A stretch of 64,000 nucleotides of DNA from Vibrio atlanticus (GTDB lineage: Bacteria > Pseudomonadota > Gammaproteobacteria > Enterobacterales > Vibrionaceae). The translations under genes and the position numbers were made by a program. Where the stretch lies: contig NZ_AP025460.1 of NCBI RefSeq assembly GCF_024347315.1, positions 3,348,001 through 3,412,000 on the forward strand. The letters are read 5' to 3'. The notes beneath the pieces were generated by a model. The model ran no database searches. It worked only from the letters and a program-made list of their open reading frames with translations, and was not told the origin of the DNA. Positions 16,594 through 25,825 of the stretch are shown piece by piece. Every line of letters begins with the position of its first letter. The stretch's first letter is position 1.

Positions 16594-16631
16594 AAAAAAG
16601 CCCAAGTTAGTCTACTAACTTGGGCTTTTTC
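16594..16631. terminator. Bidirectional terminator between gppA and yhhQ
   Basis: A hairpin with arms AAAAGCCCAAGTTAG/CTAACTTGGGCTTTTT has both an A-run and a T-run, so it can serve gppA on the plus strand and the convergent yhhQ on the minus strand. Confidence 0.9.
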
Positions 16632-16669
16632 TTATCGCTGCATTAATGCTTTGCGTTACAAATCTAAAT

Positions 16670-17341
16670 TTAAGCGTTAACACCTGTCGCTTTAAAGTCA
16701 GGGTTCACAGCGGTTAGCTTCTTAACTACGTAATTTAGAAGCACACCGTACATAGGCACGAACAAGCCTAAGCTGATGATAAGTTTGAATCCGTAATCAA
16801 CCAACGCAATCTCAGTCCAGTGCTCAGCCATGAATGGATCTGGGCTTTGGTAGAAAGCAATCGCAAAGAACGCGATCGTATCAATGGCATTACCAAAAAG
16901 TGTCGAACACGTTGGCGCAACCCACCATTGCTTCATTTGGCGTAAGCGGTTGAACACATGCACATCCAAGATCTGACCGAGCAAATAAGCCATGAAGCTT
17001 GCCGCTGCGATGCGTGCAACAAACAGGTTGAACTCGCCTAGTTGGCTAAAGCCTTGGAATGAACCTTCAAAGAACACCACAGACAATAAATAAGAAACGG
17101 CCAGTGCAGGCAACATCACTAAGAAAATGATTTTACGAGCAAGCTGCGCGCCAAAAATGCGTACTGTGAGATCGGTCGCTAGGAAGATAAACGGGAAAGT
17201 GAAAGCACCCCAAGTGGTGTGCATACCGAAGACGGTAAAAGGTAGCTGAACCAAATAGTTGCTTGACGCAATAATCACTAAATGGAACAAAACTAATAGT
17301 GCTAGGGCTTTGCGCTGTTGCGCAGGGGTAAAGTTACTCAT
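16670..17341 (-). CDS. yhhQ: Queuosine precursor transporter, VUT family
   Basis: The 223-aa inner-membrane protein belongs to the YhhQ/VUT (DUF165) family, which imports 7-cyano-7-deazaguanine for queuosine modification of tRNA. About six hydrophobic segments are visible. The family stretch TTWGAFTFPFIFLATDLTVR lies near residues 41-60, and LFGNAIDTIAFFAIAF near 130-145. I start it at MSNFTPAQQ because an AAAGG site precedes it; the open frame extends 17 codons upstream. Confidence 0.88.
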   Translation of the reverse strand: MSNFTPAQQRKALALLVLFHLVIIASSNYLVQLPFTVFGMHTTWGAFTFPFIFLATDLTVRIFGAQLARKIIFLVMLPALAVSYLLSVVFFEGSFQGFSQLGEFNLFVARIAAASFMAYLLGQILDVHVFNRLRQMKQWWVAPTCSTLFGNAIDTIAFFAIAFYQSPDPFMAEHWTEIALVDYGFKLIISLGLFVPMYGVLLNYVVKKLTAVNPDFKATGVNA

Positions 17342-17612
17342 GCTGTACCTTTTTAGTTTGGTTTGGGGGTGAGGGAACCCAAATCGAGTCATTTCTTCGA
17401 ATAAACTAAGAAAGCTCTTACCAATAATGTGAATTAAAAATGTTTCTATAATTTGCTCTATTGAGCGGCGGGCGATTATACATTAATCAATATTGGCTGC
17501 AACGGTGAGAACAAACGCAAACGTTTATCCTCATTTTTATTGATGAATGACGTTAGAAGCCAAGTTTTAAAAGCCAGGTTTAGAAGCTACGTTTCAGAAG
17601 CCATGCTAAAAG

Positions 17613-17924
17613 TTAGAAACCACGCTTGAAAAGCGTCGCGAGATAATCGAACTCTTCTCGGCTTTCTTCAGCGTTTAACGACTCAAACCAAATTGATTCG
17701 CTGTAATGCTCAGACTTTAAAAACATTCGACAATCTTCAAAATCAATCAACCAAGAATGCATATCGGCGTCCCATTGCTTTTCAACAACAGAAGCTGACA
17801 GCAATGCCACCAGCTTTTCACCTAGCACTTCATAAGAATCAAAATCAAAACTTGGAGACGTAATCAATAAACGCCCTTCCTCAGCCAAATACTCTCTTAA
17901 GCCAAATTCTGTTGGTGTTGTCAT
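17613..17924 (-). CDS. Small DUF3630-type protein
   Basis: The 103-aa acidic protein has alternating Phe/Asp/Glu segments (SFDFDSYEVLGEKLVALL, WLIDFEDCRMFLKSE, REEFDYLATLF) and no membrane segment or signal. It resembles the DUF3630 family, found next to recQ in vibrios. An AGGGAC site precedes its ATG. It follows recQ on the same strand after 66 nt. Function unknown. Downstream, 17554-17612, is a degenerate run of 13-14-bp units resembling the end of this gene. Confidence 0.75.
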   Translation of the reverse strand: MTTPTEFGLREYLAEEGRLLITSPSFDFDSYEVLGEKLVALLSASVVEKQWDADMHSWLIDFEDCRMFLKSEHYSESIWFESLNAEESREEFDYLATLFKRGF

Positions 17925-17990
17925 GTCCCTATCAACCTTATTCTTTTTCTATAAGCCAATCGTTTTTACAAGCTAGTCGTTTCTGGCAAG

Positions 17991-19829
17991 CTAGCCGTGT
18001 GTGGTGATGTGTTCTTGAATCAAATCTAAGAATGGGTCTGCGTACTTATCAAGTTTACGCTGACCAACGCCATTGACTGCCAGCATCTCGCCATAAGATG
18101 TGGGTAATATTTCAGCCATATCAATCAGAGTCGCATCACTGAATACCACATAAGGTGGCAAACCATCTTCATCAGCGATCGACTTACGCAGCTTGCGCAG
18201 TTTGGCAAACAGCTTCTTATCGTAGTTCTTGCTGCTCAGTTTATCGGACTTAGCATTACGCACCGCGGTATCTAAACGAGGTACAGCCAACTCCAAAGAC
18301 ATCTCACCGCGCAATAACGGGCGGGCTTCTTCGGTTAACTGCAAAGTCGAGTTACGAGTGATGTTCTGGAACAACAAGCCTTTGTGAATCAACTGACGGA
18401 AGATACTGATCCAGTAATCATGGCTGTGGTCGCGGCCAATACCGTAAGTAGATAATTTATCGTGACCATTATCGCGCACACGGATGTTCTGCATACCGCG
18501 CATCACTTCGACTACATAGCCCATACCAAATGATTGGTTAACGCGGTACACACAAGACAACGCTTTCTGCGCCTCTTGGGTTGCATCAAAGTGTTTTGGT
18601 GGATCTAGGCAGATATCGCAGTTGCCGCATTGTTTCTCGCGATACTCGCCAAAGTAGTTAAGCAGAACCTGACGACGACAGGTTTGCGCTTCGGCAAAGG
18701 CACTCATCGCGTTCAGCTTGTGCATCTCAACTTGTTTTTGCGGGCCTTCTTCTTTCTCATCCAGCATACGACGCAGCCAACCCATATCAGCAGGGTCAAA
18801 CAACATCATCGCTTCAGCAGGCAAGCCATCGCGACCCGCGCGGCCTGTCTCTTGATAGTAAGATTCGATGTTGCGTGGGATATCAAAGTGCACCACAAAA
18901 CGTACATTGGGTTTATTGATGCCCATACCAAACGCCACAGTCGCCACAACGATCTGAATATCATCACGTTGGAAGGCTTCTTGAACGTAAGCACGTTCGT
19001 CGGTGTCCATGCCTGCATGGTAACCCGCAGCGCGAATACCGTTATTGCACAGCTTCTCGGTCACCATTTCCACTTTCTTTCGGCTACCACAATAGATGAT
19101 GCCGCAATTGCCTTTCTGTGTTTCTAGGTAGCGAACCACCTGAGACACGGGCTTGTGCTTCTCAACTAGGTTGTAGCGAATATTAGGGCGATCGAAGCTG
19201 CCTAAGTACGTGTGCGGCTCCACCAGCTGCAAACGCGAGATAATATCTTTGCGCGTCGCATCGTCAGCGGTTGCCGTCAGCGCCATATAAGGCACATGCG
19301 GGAAATACTTTTTAAGTTGGCCTAGCAAAGCATACTCAGGACGGAAATCGTGTCCCCACTGAGAGATACAGTGCGCCTCATCCACCGCAATCATCGAAAG
19401 CGGCAAGCCTTGTAAGCGCTCGATAAAGTCACGCATCAACACGCGCTCTGGCGACACATAAACCATTTTCAGCTGACCTGAGTTCATACGATTGAACACA
19501 TTCAGCAATTGGTCGCGTGGCATTGAAGAGTTAATACACTCAGCAGCAACACCATTGGCCTTCAGTTGATCGACTTGGTCTTTCATCAACGAGATCAGCG
19601 GCGAGATAACCAGAGTCAGCCCTTCACGAACCAACGCCGGAATTTGGTAACACAGAGATTTACCACCACCGGTTGGCATAATTACCAAGCTGTCTTTGCC
19701 TTCAACGGCTAGGTCTATGACCTCTTGCTGACCATCACGAAAGCTTTGATAGCCGAACACATCTTGCAAGATGGTTTGCGCATCATTCGCGGGAGTTGGT
19801 ATTTGCTCAGCAATCAGAGTGGCGGTCAT
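17991..19829 (-). CDS. recQ: ATP-dependent DNA helicase RecQ
   Basis: The 612-aa protein, like E. coli RecQ in length, is a 3'-5' helicase for recombination and fork repair. Visible features are Walker [12 protein letters not shown], the DEAH box in [17 protein letters not shown], a second helicase domain with GRAGRDG, a zinc-binding cysteine set ([12 protein letters not shown] ... CGNCDIC) and a C-terminal HRDC domain. The ATG at 19829 has an AGGAA site; the open frame runs 53 codons further upstream without homology to the family. Confidence 0.96.
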   Translation of the reverse strand: MTATLIAEQIPTPANDAQTILQDVFGYQSFRDGQQEVIDLAVEGKDSLVIMPTGGGKSLCYQIPALVREGLTLVISPLISLMKDQVDQLKANGVAAECINSSMPRDQLLNVFNRMNSGQLKMVYVSPERVLMRDFIERLQGLPLSMIAVDEAHCISQWGHDFRPEYALLGQLKKYFPHVPYMALTATADDATRKDIISRLQLVEPHTYLGSFDRPNIRYNLVEKHKPVSQVVRYLETQKGNCGIIYCGSRKKVEMVTEKLCNNGIRAAGYHAGMDTDERAYVQEAFQRDDIQIVVATVAFGMGINKPNVRFVVHFDIPRNIESYYQETGRAGRDGLPAEAMMLFDPADMGWLRRMLDEKEEGPQKQVEMHKLNAMSAFAEAQTCRRQVLLNYFGEYREKQCGNCDICLDPPKHFDATQEAQKALSCVYRVNQSFGMGYVVEVMRGMQNIRVRDNGHDKLSTYGIGRDHSHDYWISIFRQLIHKGLLFQNITRNSTLQLTEEARPLLRGEMSLELAVPRLDTAVRNAKSDKLSSKNYDKKLFAKLRKLRKSIADEDGLPPYVVFSDATLIDMAEILPTSYGEMLAVNGVGQRKLDKYADPFLDLIQEHITTHG

Positions 19830-20008
19830 TATGGTTCCTAATCGAGGTATGAAATCAGCAAGCATCTTCGGCAAGCAAGTCGCACATTGTAGAGGGGAAC
19901 GCTGGCGAATTAAACCGCAAATTGTTAGGTGAAAAGGGTTATCGCTCCTATACTGACCAACTCTCTTATAAATCTTATTAATAAGCACTTAGTGCTAGAG
20001 AAAGATGC

Positions 20009-20917
20009 ATGACACAGGAAGAACAACAACGTACGCGCCAGGGAGTTTTGCTTGCCGTCGGCGCCTACACAATGTGGGGGATCGCCCCTATATATTTCAA
20101 ATCTTTAAGTGACGTTTCCCCGTTAGAGATCCTTAGCCACCGTGTAGTATGGTCTTTTTTCCTACTCGCTTTCTTACTACACATCGGCCGCAGCTGGCGT
20201 AAAGTCCGTGACACCCTGACCTCAAAACCAAAAATGCTCTATTTGGTAGCGACGTCTATTTTAGTAGGTGCAAACTGGCTGATCTTTATCTGGGCGGTGA
20301 ATTCCAATCACATGCTCGATGCCAGTTTGGGGTATTACATCAACCCGCTAATTAACGTATTACTTGGGATGCTCTTCCTCGGCGAACGCTTACGTAAGCT
20401 GCAATGGTTTGCTGTGGCTCTGGCCGCGATTGGCGTATTAATCCAATTGATTGCCTTCGGCTCAGTGCCGATCGTCGCTATTGCCCTAGCCTTTAGCTTT
20501 GGTTTTTATGGCTTGCTGCGTAAGAAAGTCAGCTTAGAAGCGCAAACGGGTCTGTTCATTGAAACTCTGGTGATGCTGCCTCTCGCCGCAACCTACTTAC
20601 TGTTTATTGCCGATAGCGCAACGTCAGATTTCTCGATGAACCCAATGCAGCTCAATCTATTATTGGTTGCAGCAGGTGTGATCACCACGGTTCCACTGCT
20701 TTGTTTTACTGGCGCTGCAACCCGCTTGAAGCTATCGACACTCGGGTTCTTCCAGTACATCGGCCCCAGCTTAATGTTCTTGCTCGCGGTTCTGATTTAC
20801 GGTGAAGCCTTTACTTCAGATAAAGCGATTACCTTCGCCTTTATTTGGGGCGCTCTGGTGATTTTCAGCTTTGATGGCCTACGTAACAACAAGAAGAACA
20901 AACGCGCTAAGCAGTAA
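20009..20917 (+). CDS. rarD: EamA-family transporter RarD
   Basis: The 302-aa inner-membrane protein has ten predicted hydrophobic segments and the RarD signature MWGIAPIYFKSLSDVSPLEILSHR (only partly quoted here as MWGIAPIYFK). It belongs to the drug/metabolite transporter superfamily; RarD was named from chloramphenicol sensitivity, but its natural substrate is not known. It is divergent from recQ and followed by a strong terminator. Confidence 0.88.
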   Translation: MTQEEQQRTRQGVLLAVGAYTMWGIAPIYFKSLSDVSPLEILSHRVVWSFFLLAFLLHIGRSWRKVRDTLTSKPKMLYLVATSILVGANWLIFIWAVNSNHMLDASLGYYINPLINVLLGMLFLGERLRKLQWFAVALAAIGVLIQLIAFGSVPIVAIALAFSFGFYGLLRKKVSLEAQTGLFIETLVMLPLAATYLLFIADSATSDFSMNPMQLNLLLVAAGVITTVPLLCFTGAATRLKLSTLGFFQYIGPSLMFLLAVLIYGEAFTSDKAITFAFIWGALVIFSFDGLRNNKKNKRAKQ

Positions 20918-20958
20918 CACTGATCGTTTTTTACAAGACAATCCCTTAATACGAAGAT

Positions 20959-20998
20959 AAGCTTGGTTGAATTGATGACTATTTGACCAAGCTTTTTT
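20959..20998 (+). terminator. rarD terminator, abutting the araC-family gene
   Basis: A 9-bp stem (AAGCTTGGT/ACCAAGCTT) with a loop of about 18 nt is followed by a T-run. The next gene's ATG is only 5 nt past the T-run, so the hairpin lies where that gene's leader should be. Confidence 0.8.
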
Positions 20999-21003
20999 GT
21001 ACC

Positions 21004-21798
21004 ATGGATAAAGTCCACTACTACTCTACCCCAACAGAAGATATCAGCCTGATCCAAGCTCAGTATCAAGAGTTTGCCTTTCAGCGCCACTATCATTTGG
21101 ACTTTCACATTGGCTTAATTACCCAAGGACAGCAGAAATTCGTCTATAAAGGGACGAGCCATAATGTTGGTGCTGGCCAAGTTGTTATCATGCCACCCGA
21201 TGAACTGCATGATGGGCACTCCAAGCTCGATTCGGGTTATCAGGTCAGTGTGTTTGCGGTTTCTCCCCAATGGTTTCAAGATCTTGCCGATCCCAAGGAA
21301 AATGGTCACACATTAGGCTTTTCTGAGTTGATCCTCTCCGATCAAGCTGCATTTTCACAATTACGCAACTTACATGGCCTGTTAATCAATCAAAACATCA
21401 GCCAACTCGCTCAAGATTGCTTACCTTTCGAAGGATTCTCGACGATTGTCGATCGTTATGCGAAATTTGGATCGAAAAGCGACATCAAACTGGGTAATCA
21501 ATCGATTGATACGCTAAAAGGCTATTTGATGGCGAATTTGGATCAACCAGTGCGATTAGAACAACTATCTGAGTTGTGTGGTTTAACGACGACTCAATTC
21601 CAACGCCATTTTAAAAGCAGAATGGGCATTACGCCTTATGCATGGCTGAGCCGTTTACGCATGGAACAAAGCATGCGCCTGATTAAGTCTGGGATATGTG
21701 GTACTAAGGTTGCGCACCAAGTAGGCTTCTATGATCAGGCACACTTCTCTAAGGCTTTCAAAACCACGTTCGGCGTACCACCCTCACAAATCAACTAA
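21004..21798 (+). CDS. AraC-family transcriptional regulator
   Basis: The 264-aa protein has an N-terminal cupin-like ligand domain (RHYHLDFHIGLITQGQQKF) and a C-terminal double helix-turn-helix (LEQLSELCGLTTTQFQRHFK ... KVAHQVGFYDQAHFSKAFK). The start codon is uncertain: the ATG at 21004 has no clear ribosome-binding site and directly follows the T-run of a terminator, and a TTG seven codons upstream lies inside that hairpin. It is probably the regulator of the LysE-type exporter that follows after 98 nt; AraC/LysE pairs of this kind are common. Confidence 0.85.
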   Translation: MDKVHYYSTPTEDISLIQAQYQEFAFQRHYHLDFHIGLITQGQQKFVYKGTSHNVGAGQVVIMPPDELHDGHSKLDSGYQVSVFAVSPQWFQDLADPKENGHTLGFSELILSDQAAFSQLRNLHGLLINQNISQLAQDCLPFEGFSTIVDRYAKFGSKSDIKLGNQSIDTLKGYLMANLDQPVRLEQLSELCGLTTTQFQRHFKSRMGITPYAWLSRLRMEQSMRLIKSGICGTKVAHQVGFYDQAHFSKAFKTTFGVPPSQIN

Positions 21799-21896
21799 GT
21801 GTTGATAATTTACAATTGCTCGATTTCAAATCACGGTAAGCTACGCTCAATACGATTACTTATTTAAAAATAGCGGCAACGTTATTGAGAACTGAC

Positions 21897-22559
21897 ATGA
21901 ACGAAGTCACCATACTGATCACCCTAGCCTCTATCCATTTCATCGCCTTGATGAGCCCCGGCCCCGACTTTGCGTTAGTCGTGCAAAATGCGACACGCCA
22001 CGGACGCCAGACAGGCTTGTACATTGCGCTTGGCTTATCTTGCGGGATCTTGCTGCACTCATTGCTGAGCCTGACGGGAATCAGTTACCTAGTCCACCAG
22101 CAACCCACACTATTTGCCATTATCCAATTGGCCGGCGGTAGCTACTTACTGTACTTAGGTTACGGTGCACTTAAAGCAACCTGGCAAATCATTCAGAACC
22201 ACGATGATGACGCCGACACCGTCAATTCCAAAGATCTGATTCTGACCAACAAACGAGATGCATTTTCTAAAGGGTTTATGACCAACATTCTCAACCCAAA
22301 GGCTTTGGTATTCTTTATTAGTTTAATGTCGAGCTTAATCCCTGCGGATATGTCGCTGTCAGGCAAAGGCTTTGCTCTGATCATCCTATTTGGCCTCTCT
22401 CTGTTTTGGTTCTCACTGCTGGCGTGGATGCTTTCAACCAAAACACTGCAGAAGAAACTCAGCGAAGCGACCGTTTACATCGATGGCTTGTGTGGCGTGT
22501 TATTCAGCCTTATTGGCGCGAGTATTCTTTGGCAGTCACTGTCCGGTTTAATCGCTTAA
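21897..22559 (+). CDS. LysE/RhtB-family amino-acid exporter
   Basis: The 220-aa inner-membrane protein has six hydrophobic segments and the family signature MSPGPDFALVVQNATRHGR near residues 18-36. LysE/RhtB proteins export amino acids or related compounds; the substrate cannot be read from sequence. The start is taken at MNEVTIL; the longer frame begins with a TTG. It lies downstream of an AraC-family gene likely to control it. Confidence 0.88.
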   Translation: MNEVTILITLASIHFIALMSPGPDFALVVQNATRHGRQTGLYIALGLSCGILLHSLLSLTGISYLVHQQPTLFAIIQLAGGSYLLYLGYGALKATWQIIQNHDDDADTVNSKDLILTNKRDAFSKGFMTNILNPKALVFFISLMSSLIPADMSLSGKGFALIILFGLSLFWFSLLAWMLSTKTLQKKLSEATVYIDGLCGVLFSLIGASILWQSLSGLIA

Positions 22560-22650
22560 ATTCGAATCAAGATTACAATTCGTTAACAACGCTCTGGCTA
22601 TCTCATCTTTCCACTGCCAATCTAGCTCTGCATATTAAAAGGAGAAGATC

Positions 22651-24408
22651 ATGCAGTGGAAAACAAAACTAACAACCCTCGCCACTTCTACCCTACTTTT
22701 TGCCTCTTACGTCAGTTGGGCAAATCAAGCTGCCGATTCCGTCGCACCCGAACAAAGTAGTGGTTTAGAAACCAAACAACTCGTTAAAGCCAACGACTGG
22801 ATGGTCACTGCGGCCAACCCACTGGCGACCCAAGCGGGTGCCGATGTACTTGCTCGTGGTGGTAATGCCATTGATGCCATGGTTGCTGTGCAGCTGATGC
22901 TTGGCTTAGTGGAACCTCAATCCTCAGGTATTGGTGGTGGCGCGTTCCTTGTTTATTTTGATGGCAAGGACAAGCAACTCAAAACCTACGATGGTCGTGA
23001 AACTGCACCACTTGATGCCACACCACGTCTATTCCAAGACGAAAACGGACAACCGCTTAAATTCTATGATGCAGTGGTTGGCGGTCGTTCTGTTGCCACA
23101 CCGGGCACGGTGCAATTGCTGTGGGACACTCACCAGAAATACGGTAAATTAGAGTGGGAATCACTGATTAAGCCCATAGCTCAACTGGCTGAAAAAGGCT
23201 TTACCATCAGCCCACGTTTAGCAACCTTGATTGAAAATGACCAAGAGCGACTAAGCCGCTTTGCCACAACTAAGGCCTACTTCTTCAATGCCGATGGCAG
23301 CCCGAAAACAGCGGGTACTCAACTTAAGAACCCAGAATACGCGGCAACGTTAAACGCTATCTCGAAGAACGGTGCTAAGGCCTTCTATCAAGGTGAGATC
23401 TCTGCCGACATCATTAATACTGTGCAAACTGCCAAAGGTAACCCTGGCGTATTGGCGCAGAAAGATTTCGACGCGTATTCAATTAAGCAACGTGAGCCAG
23501 TTTGTTCTGCTTATGAAAGCTATCAAGTATGTGGAATGGGACCACCAAGTTCAGGTGCATTAACGGTTGGGCAGATCTTAGCGATGACCGAGCAGTTTGA
23601 CCTCAAATCATGGGGACCAAACGACGCAAAATCTTGGCAAGTGTTAGCAGACGCTTCTCGCCTAGCCTTTGCTGACCGTGGTATGTACATGGCCGATCAA
23701 GATTACATACCGATGCCAACCCAAGGGTTAGTCAATACTGACTATTTGCAGGAACGTGCCCAGTTAATTACCGCAGGCAAGGCATTAGAAAGCGCACCAT
23801 CAGGCACGCCACCGTGGGATCACGCCATGCAAAGAAGCCAAGATGTTTCTATTGAATTGCCGTCCACCAGCCACTTCAATATTGTTGATAGCGATGGCAA
23901 TGTCGTTTCAATGACCACCACCATTGAGAATGCCTTTGGCTCACGCTTGATGGTGAGAGGCTTCCTACTCAACAACGAGCTGACCGACTTCTCATTCAAG
24001 ACCCATAACGATGGTAAACCTATCGCCAACCGACTTGAGCCGGGTAAGCGTCCACGTTCTTCAATGGCACCCACCATCATCATGCAAGACGATAAACCTT
24101 ACATGGCGATTGGCTCTCCCGGTGGCAGCCGTATCATCGGTTATGTAGCACAAGCGATCATTGCGCATACCCAATGGGACATGGATATTCAGCAAGCGAT
24201 CAACCAACCACACTTCCTAAACCGTTTCGGTACCTTAGATTTGGAAAAAGGAACATCAGCGGAAAACTTCAAACCTGAGCTAGAAAAGATGGGATTTGAA
24301 GTCAACGTTCGCGATCTTAACTCTGGTTTACACGCGATTCGCATCACAAAAGATGGTTTAGAAGGCGCTGCAGACCCTCGTCGTGAAGGTGCAGCCATTG
24401 GTCAGTAG
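22651..24408 (+). CDS. ggt: Gamma-glutamyltransferase
   Basis: The 585-aa protein has a Sec signal peptide (MQWKTKLTTLATSTLLFASY, cleavage near SWA-NQ), placing it in the periplasm. The family autoprocesses before a catalytic threonine, here the T of the STSHFNIVD segment. The early motif GGNAIDAMVA and the late GSPGGSRIIGY motif that binds the gamma-glutamyl group are present. It hydrolyses or transfers the gamma-glutamyl group of glutathione. An AAAAGGAGAAG ribosome-binding site precedes the ATG, and a long hairpin follows. Confidence 0.95.
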   Translation: MQWKTKLTTLATSTLLFASYVSWANQAADSVAPEQSSGLETKQLVKANDWMVTAANPLATQAGADVLARGGNAIDAMVAVQLMLGLVEPQSSGIGGGAFLVYFDGKDKQLKTYDGRETAPLDATPRLFQDENGQPLKFYDAVVGGRSVATPGTVQLLWDTHQKYGKLEWESLIKPIAQLAEKGFTISPRLATLIENDQERLSRFATTKAYFFNADGSPKTAGTQLKNPEYAATLNAISKNGAKAFYQGEISADIINTVQTAKGNPGVLAQKDFDAYSIKQREPVCSAYESYQVCGMGPPSSGALTVGQILAMTEQFDLKSWGPNDAKSWQVLADASRLAFADRGMYMADQDYIPMPTQGLVNTDYLQERAQLITAGKALESAPSGTPPWDHAMQRSQDVSIELPSTSHFNIVDSDGNVVSMTTTIENAFGSRLMVRGFLLNNELTDFSFKTHNDGKPIANRLEPGKRPRSSMAPTIIMQDDKPYMAIGSPGGSRIIGYVAQAIIAHTQWDMDIQQAINQPHFLNRFGTLDLEKGTSAENFKPELEKMGFEVNVRDLNSGLHAIRITKDGLEGAADPRREGAAIGQ

Positions 24409-24424
24409 GGAATAATCCTCCCTT

Positions 24425-24470
24425 TTTACTCGCTGCCTTGTGCGAGATCTCTCACAAGGCAGTGAGTAAA
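24425..24470 (+). terminator. 18-bp hairpin after ggt
   Basis: Arms 24425-24442 and 24453-24470 are complementary over 18 bp with one G-T pair, around a 10-nt loop. There is no T-run after it, so it may be a transcript-end stabiliser or an imperfect terminator rather than a classical one. Confidence 0.55.
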
Positions 24471-24591
24471 TATCGATATTTGATGACGAAATTAGTCACC
24501 CTAACGTCGTAACCGATTGAATTAAAAAGACACGTACATTTATCACTCAAATAATTATATAGAAATTCGCTTATTCACCATTGCTGATAAA

Positions 24592-25029
24592 TAAGGAATC
24601 GGTAATATGAATGGTGTCGGAAGGATGCTGACACGGAACAGGAAACGCCAAGGATTTGGTTATCTTCAGGATGAAGATTCGATTACTCAGGATGAATAAT
24701 CGGCATGGATAGCGAAATGGATATTGAATGGACGCAATAGTAACTAGGATGGTTGCTACTAAGGAAAGACAATGGACACCTCTGGACGAGGAAAGGCCTG
24801 AACATCAGGATGATGTAAAGGACACCGCTCAAGGAACAAGTGACGCGCGCTAACGAGGATTGTTGGCAGATCAGGATAAGATCAAGGACACCGCTAGGAA
24901 GGCGACGAAAGGAATACGCTGAAGGATAACAGCACACTATCATGGATTTGATGCATGGAGCACACTTAGTAGCCGGATTGCTGCGAGTAAGACTATAGAC
25001 CCCGATGAGCGCAAGCTCTCGGGGTTTTT
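24592..25029 (+). ncRNA. csrB: CsrB-type CsrA-sequestering small RNA
   Basis: This stretch has no credible open frame but more than 20 GGA motifs, mostly as AGGA or TGGA spaced every 10-20 nt (for example CAGGAT, AAGGAC, AGGATGG), and ends in a strong terminator (24998-25029; CCCCGATGAG...CTCTCGGGG then TTTTT). That is the hallmark of CsrB/CsrC RNAs, which bind many copies of CsrA and relieve its repression of target mRNAs. The 5' end is approximate. Vibrios carry several such RNAs, so which paralogue this is cannot be said. Confidence 0.85.
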
Positions 25030-25192
25030 CTTTATCTGTCGTTTCATTTATTCCTCTCTCAAACAAATACATCAAAGACCTTTGATTACAATTCTGACAT
25101 TTAAAGCATTCACTTCTTAACCACTTCCGAGTAACGTAAGTCGAACTAGGCTCAACTAGTTTCATAACCATAATTAAACTAAGGACAAATTC

Positions 25193-25690
25193 ATGTCACA
25201 CGTTACCTTCAAAGGCGCTGCTGTACCGCTAACGGGCACATTCCCACAAACAGGTGAAAAGTCACCAAGCTTTGCACTGACTGCAGGCGATCTTTCTGAA
25301 CTGACTCTTGCTTCTCTTGAAGGCAAGAAAGTGGTTCTAAACATCTTCCCAAGCATCGACACAGCAACTTGTGCAACGAGCGTACGCACGTTCAACGCAA
25401 AAGCGGCAGAGCTTGAGAACACGGTTGTTGTTTGTATTTCTGCTGACCTACCGTTTGCTGCGGGTCGCTTCTGCGAACTAGAAGGCATTGAAGGCGTTCA
25501 ACACGCCTCAACTTTCCGTTCTCCTGCATTCGCATCAGACTACGGCGTAGCGATCGCTGAAGGCCCACTATCAGGCCTAACAACACGCGCAGTTGTCGTT
25601 GTTGATGAAAAAGGTGTGGTAACACACAGCGAGTTGGTTGCAGAGATCACTGAAGAACCAAACTACGAAGCGGCACTTGCAGCACTGTAA
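25193..25690 (+). CDS. tpx: Thiol peroxidase
   Basis: The 165-aa atypical 2-Cys peroxiredoxin reduces lipid and alkyl hydroperoxides using thioredoxin. The peroxidatic cysteine is C60 in the [13 protein letters not shown] segment and the resolving cysteine is C94 in GRFCELEG. A clear AAGGA site precedes the ATG. It is monocistronic, between the CsrB-type RNA and a shared terminator. Confidence 0.95.
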   Translation: MSHVTFKGAAVPLTGTFPQTGEKSPSFALTAGDLSELTLASLEGKKVVLNIFPSIDTATCATSVRTFNAKAAELENTVVVCISADLPFAAGRFCELEGIEGVQHASTFRSPAFASDYGVAIAEGPLSGLTTRAVVVVDEKGVVTHSELVAEITEEPNYEAALAAL

Positions 25691-25755
25691 GTCTCACTTT
25701 GAGGCAGCAATGCCTTAAGCTCGTATTAACCTAATAGAGGTCAGTACAAAGCAAT

Positions 25756-25784
25756 AAAAAGAGCAGCCATTGGCTGCTCTTTTA
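25756..25784. terminator. Bidirectional terminator between tpx and uvrD
   Basis: A hairpin with arms AAAAAGAGCAGCCA/TGGCTGCTCTTTT is flanked by A- and T-runs and serves both convergent genes. Confidence 0.9.
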
Positions 25785-25825
25785 GTTTTTAATAATGAAC
25801 GATTTTTAGATGCCGAAGTAGCAGA

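Noticed and set aside
24683..25171. 162-codon frame on the minus strand opposite the sRNA
   Set aside because: The strand carries the complement of GGA repeats, giving low-complexity Ser/Pro/Leu codons; no ribosome-binding site, and the CsrB-type RNA explains the region.
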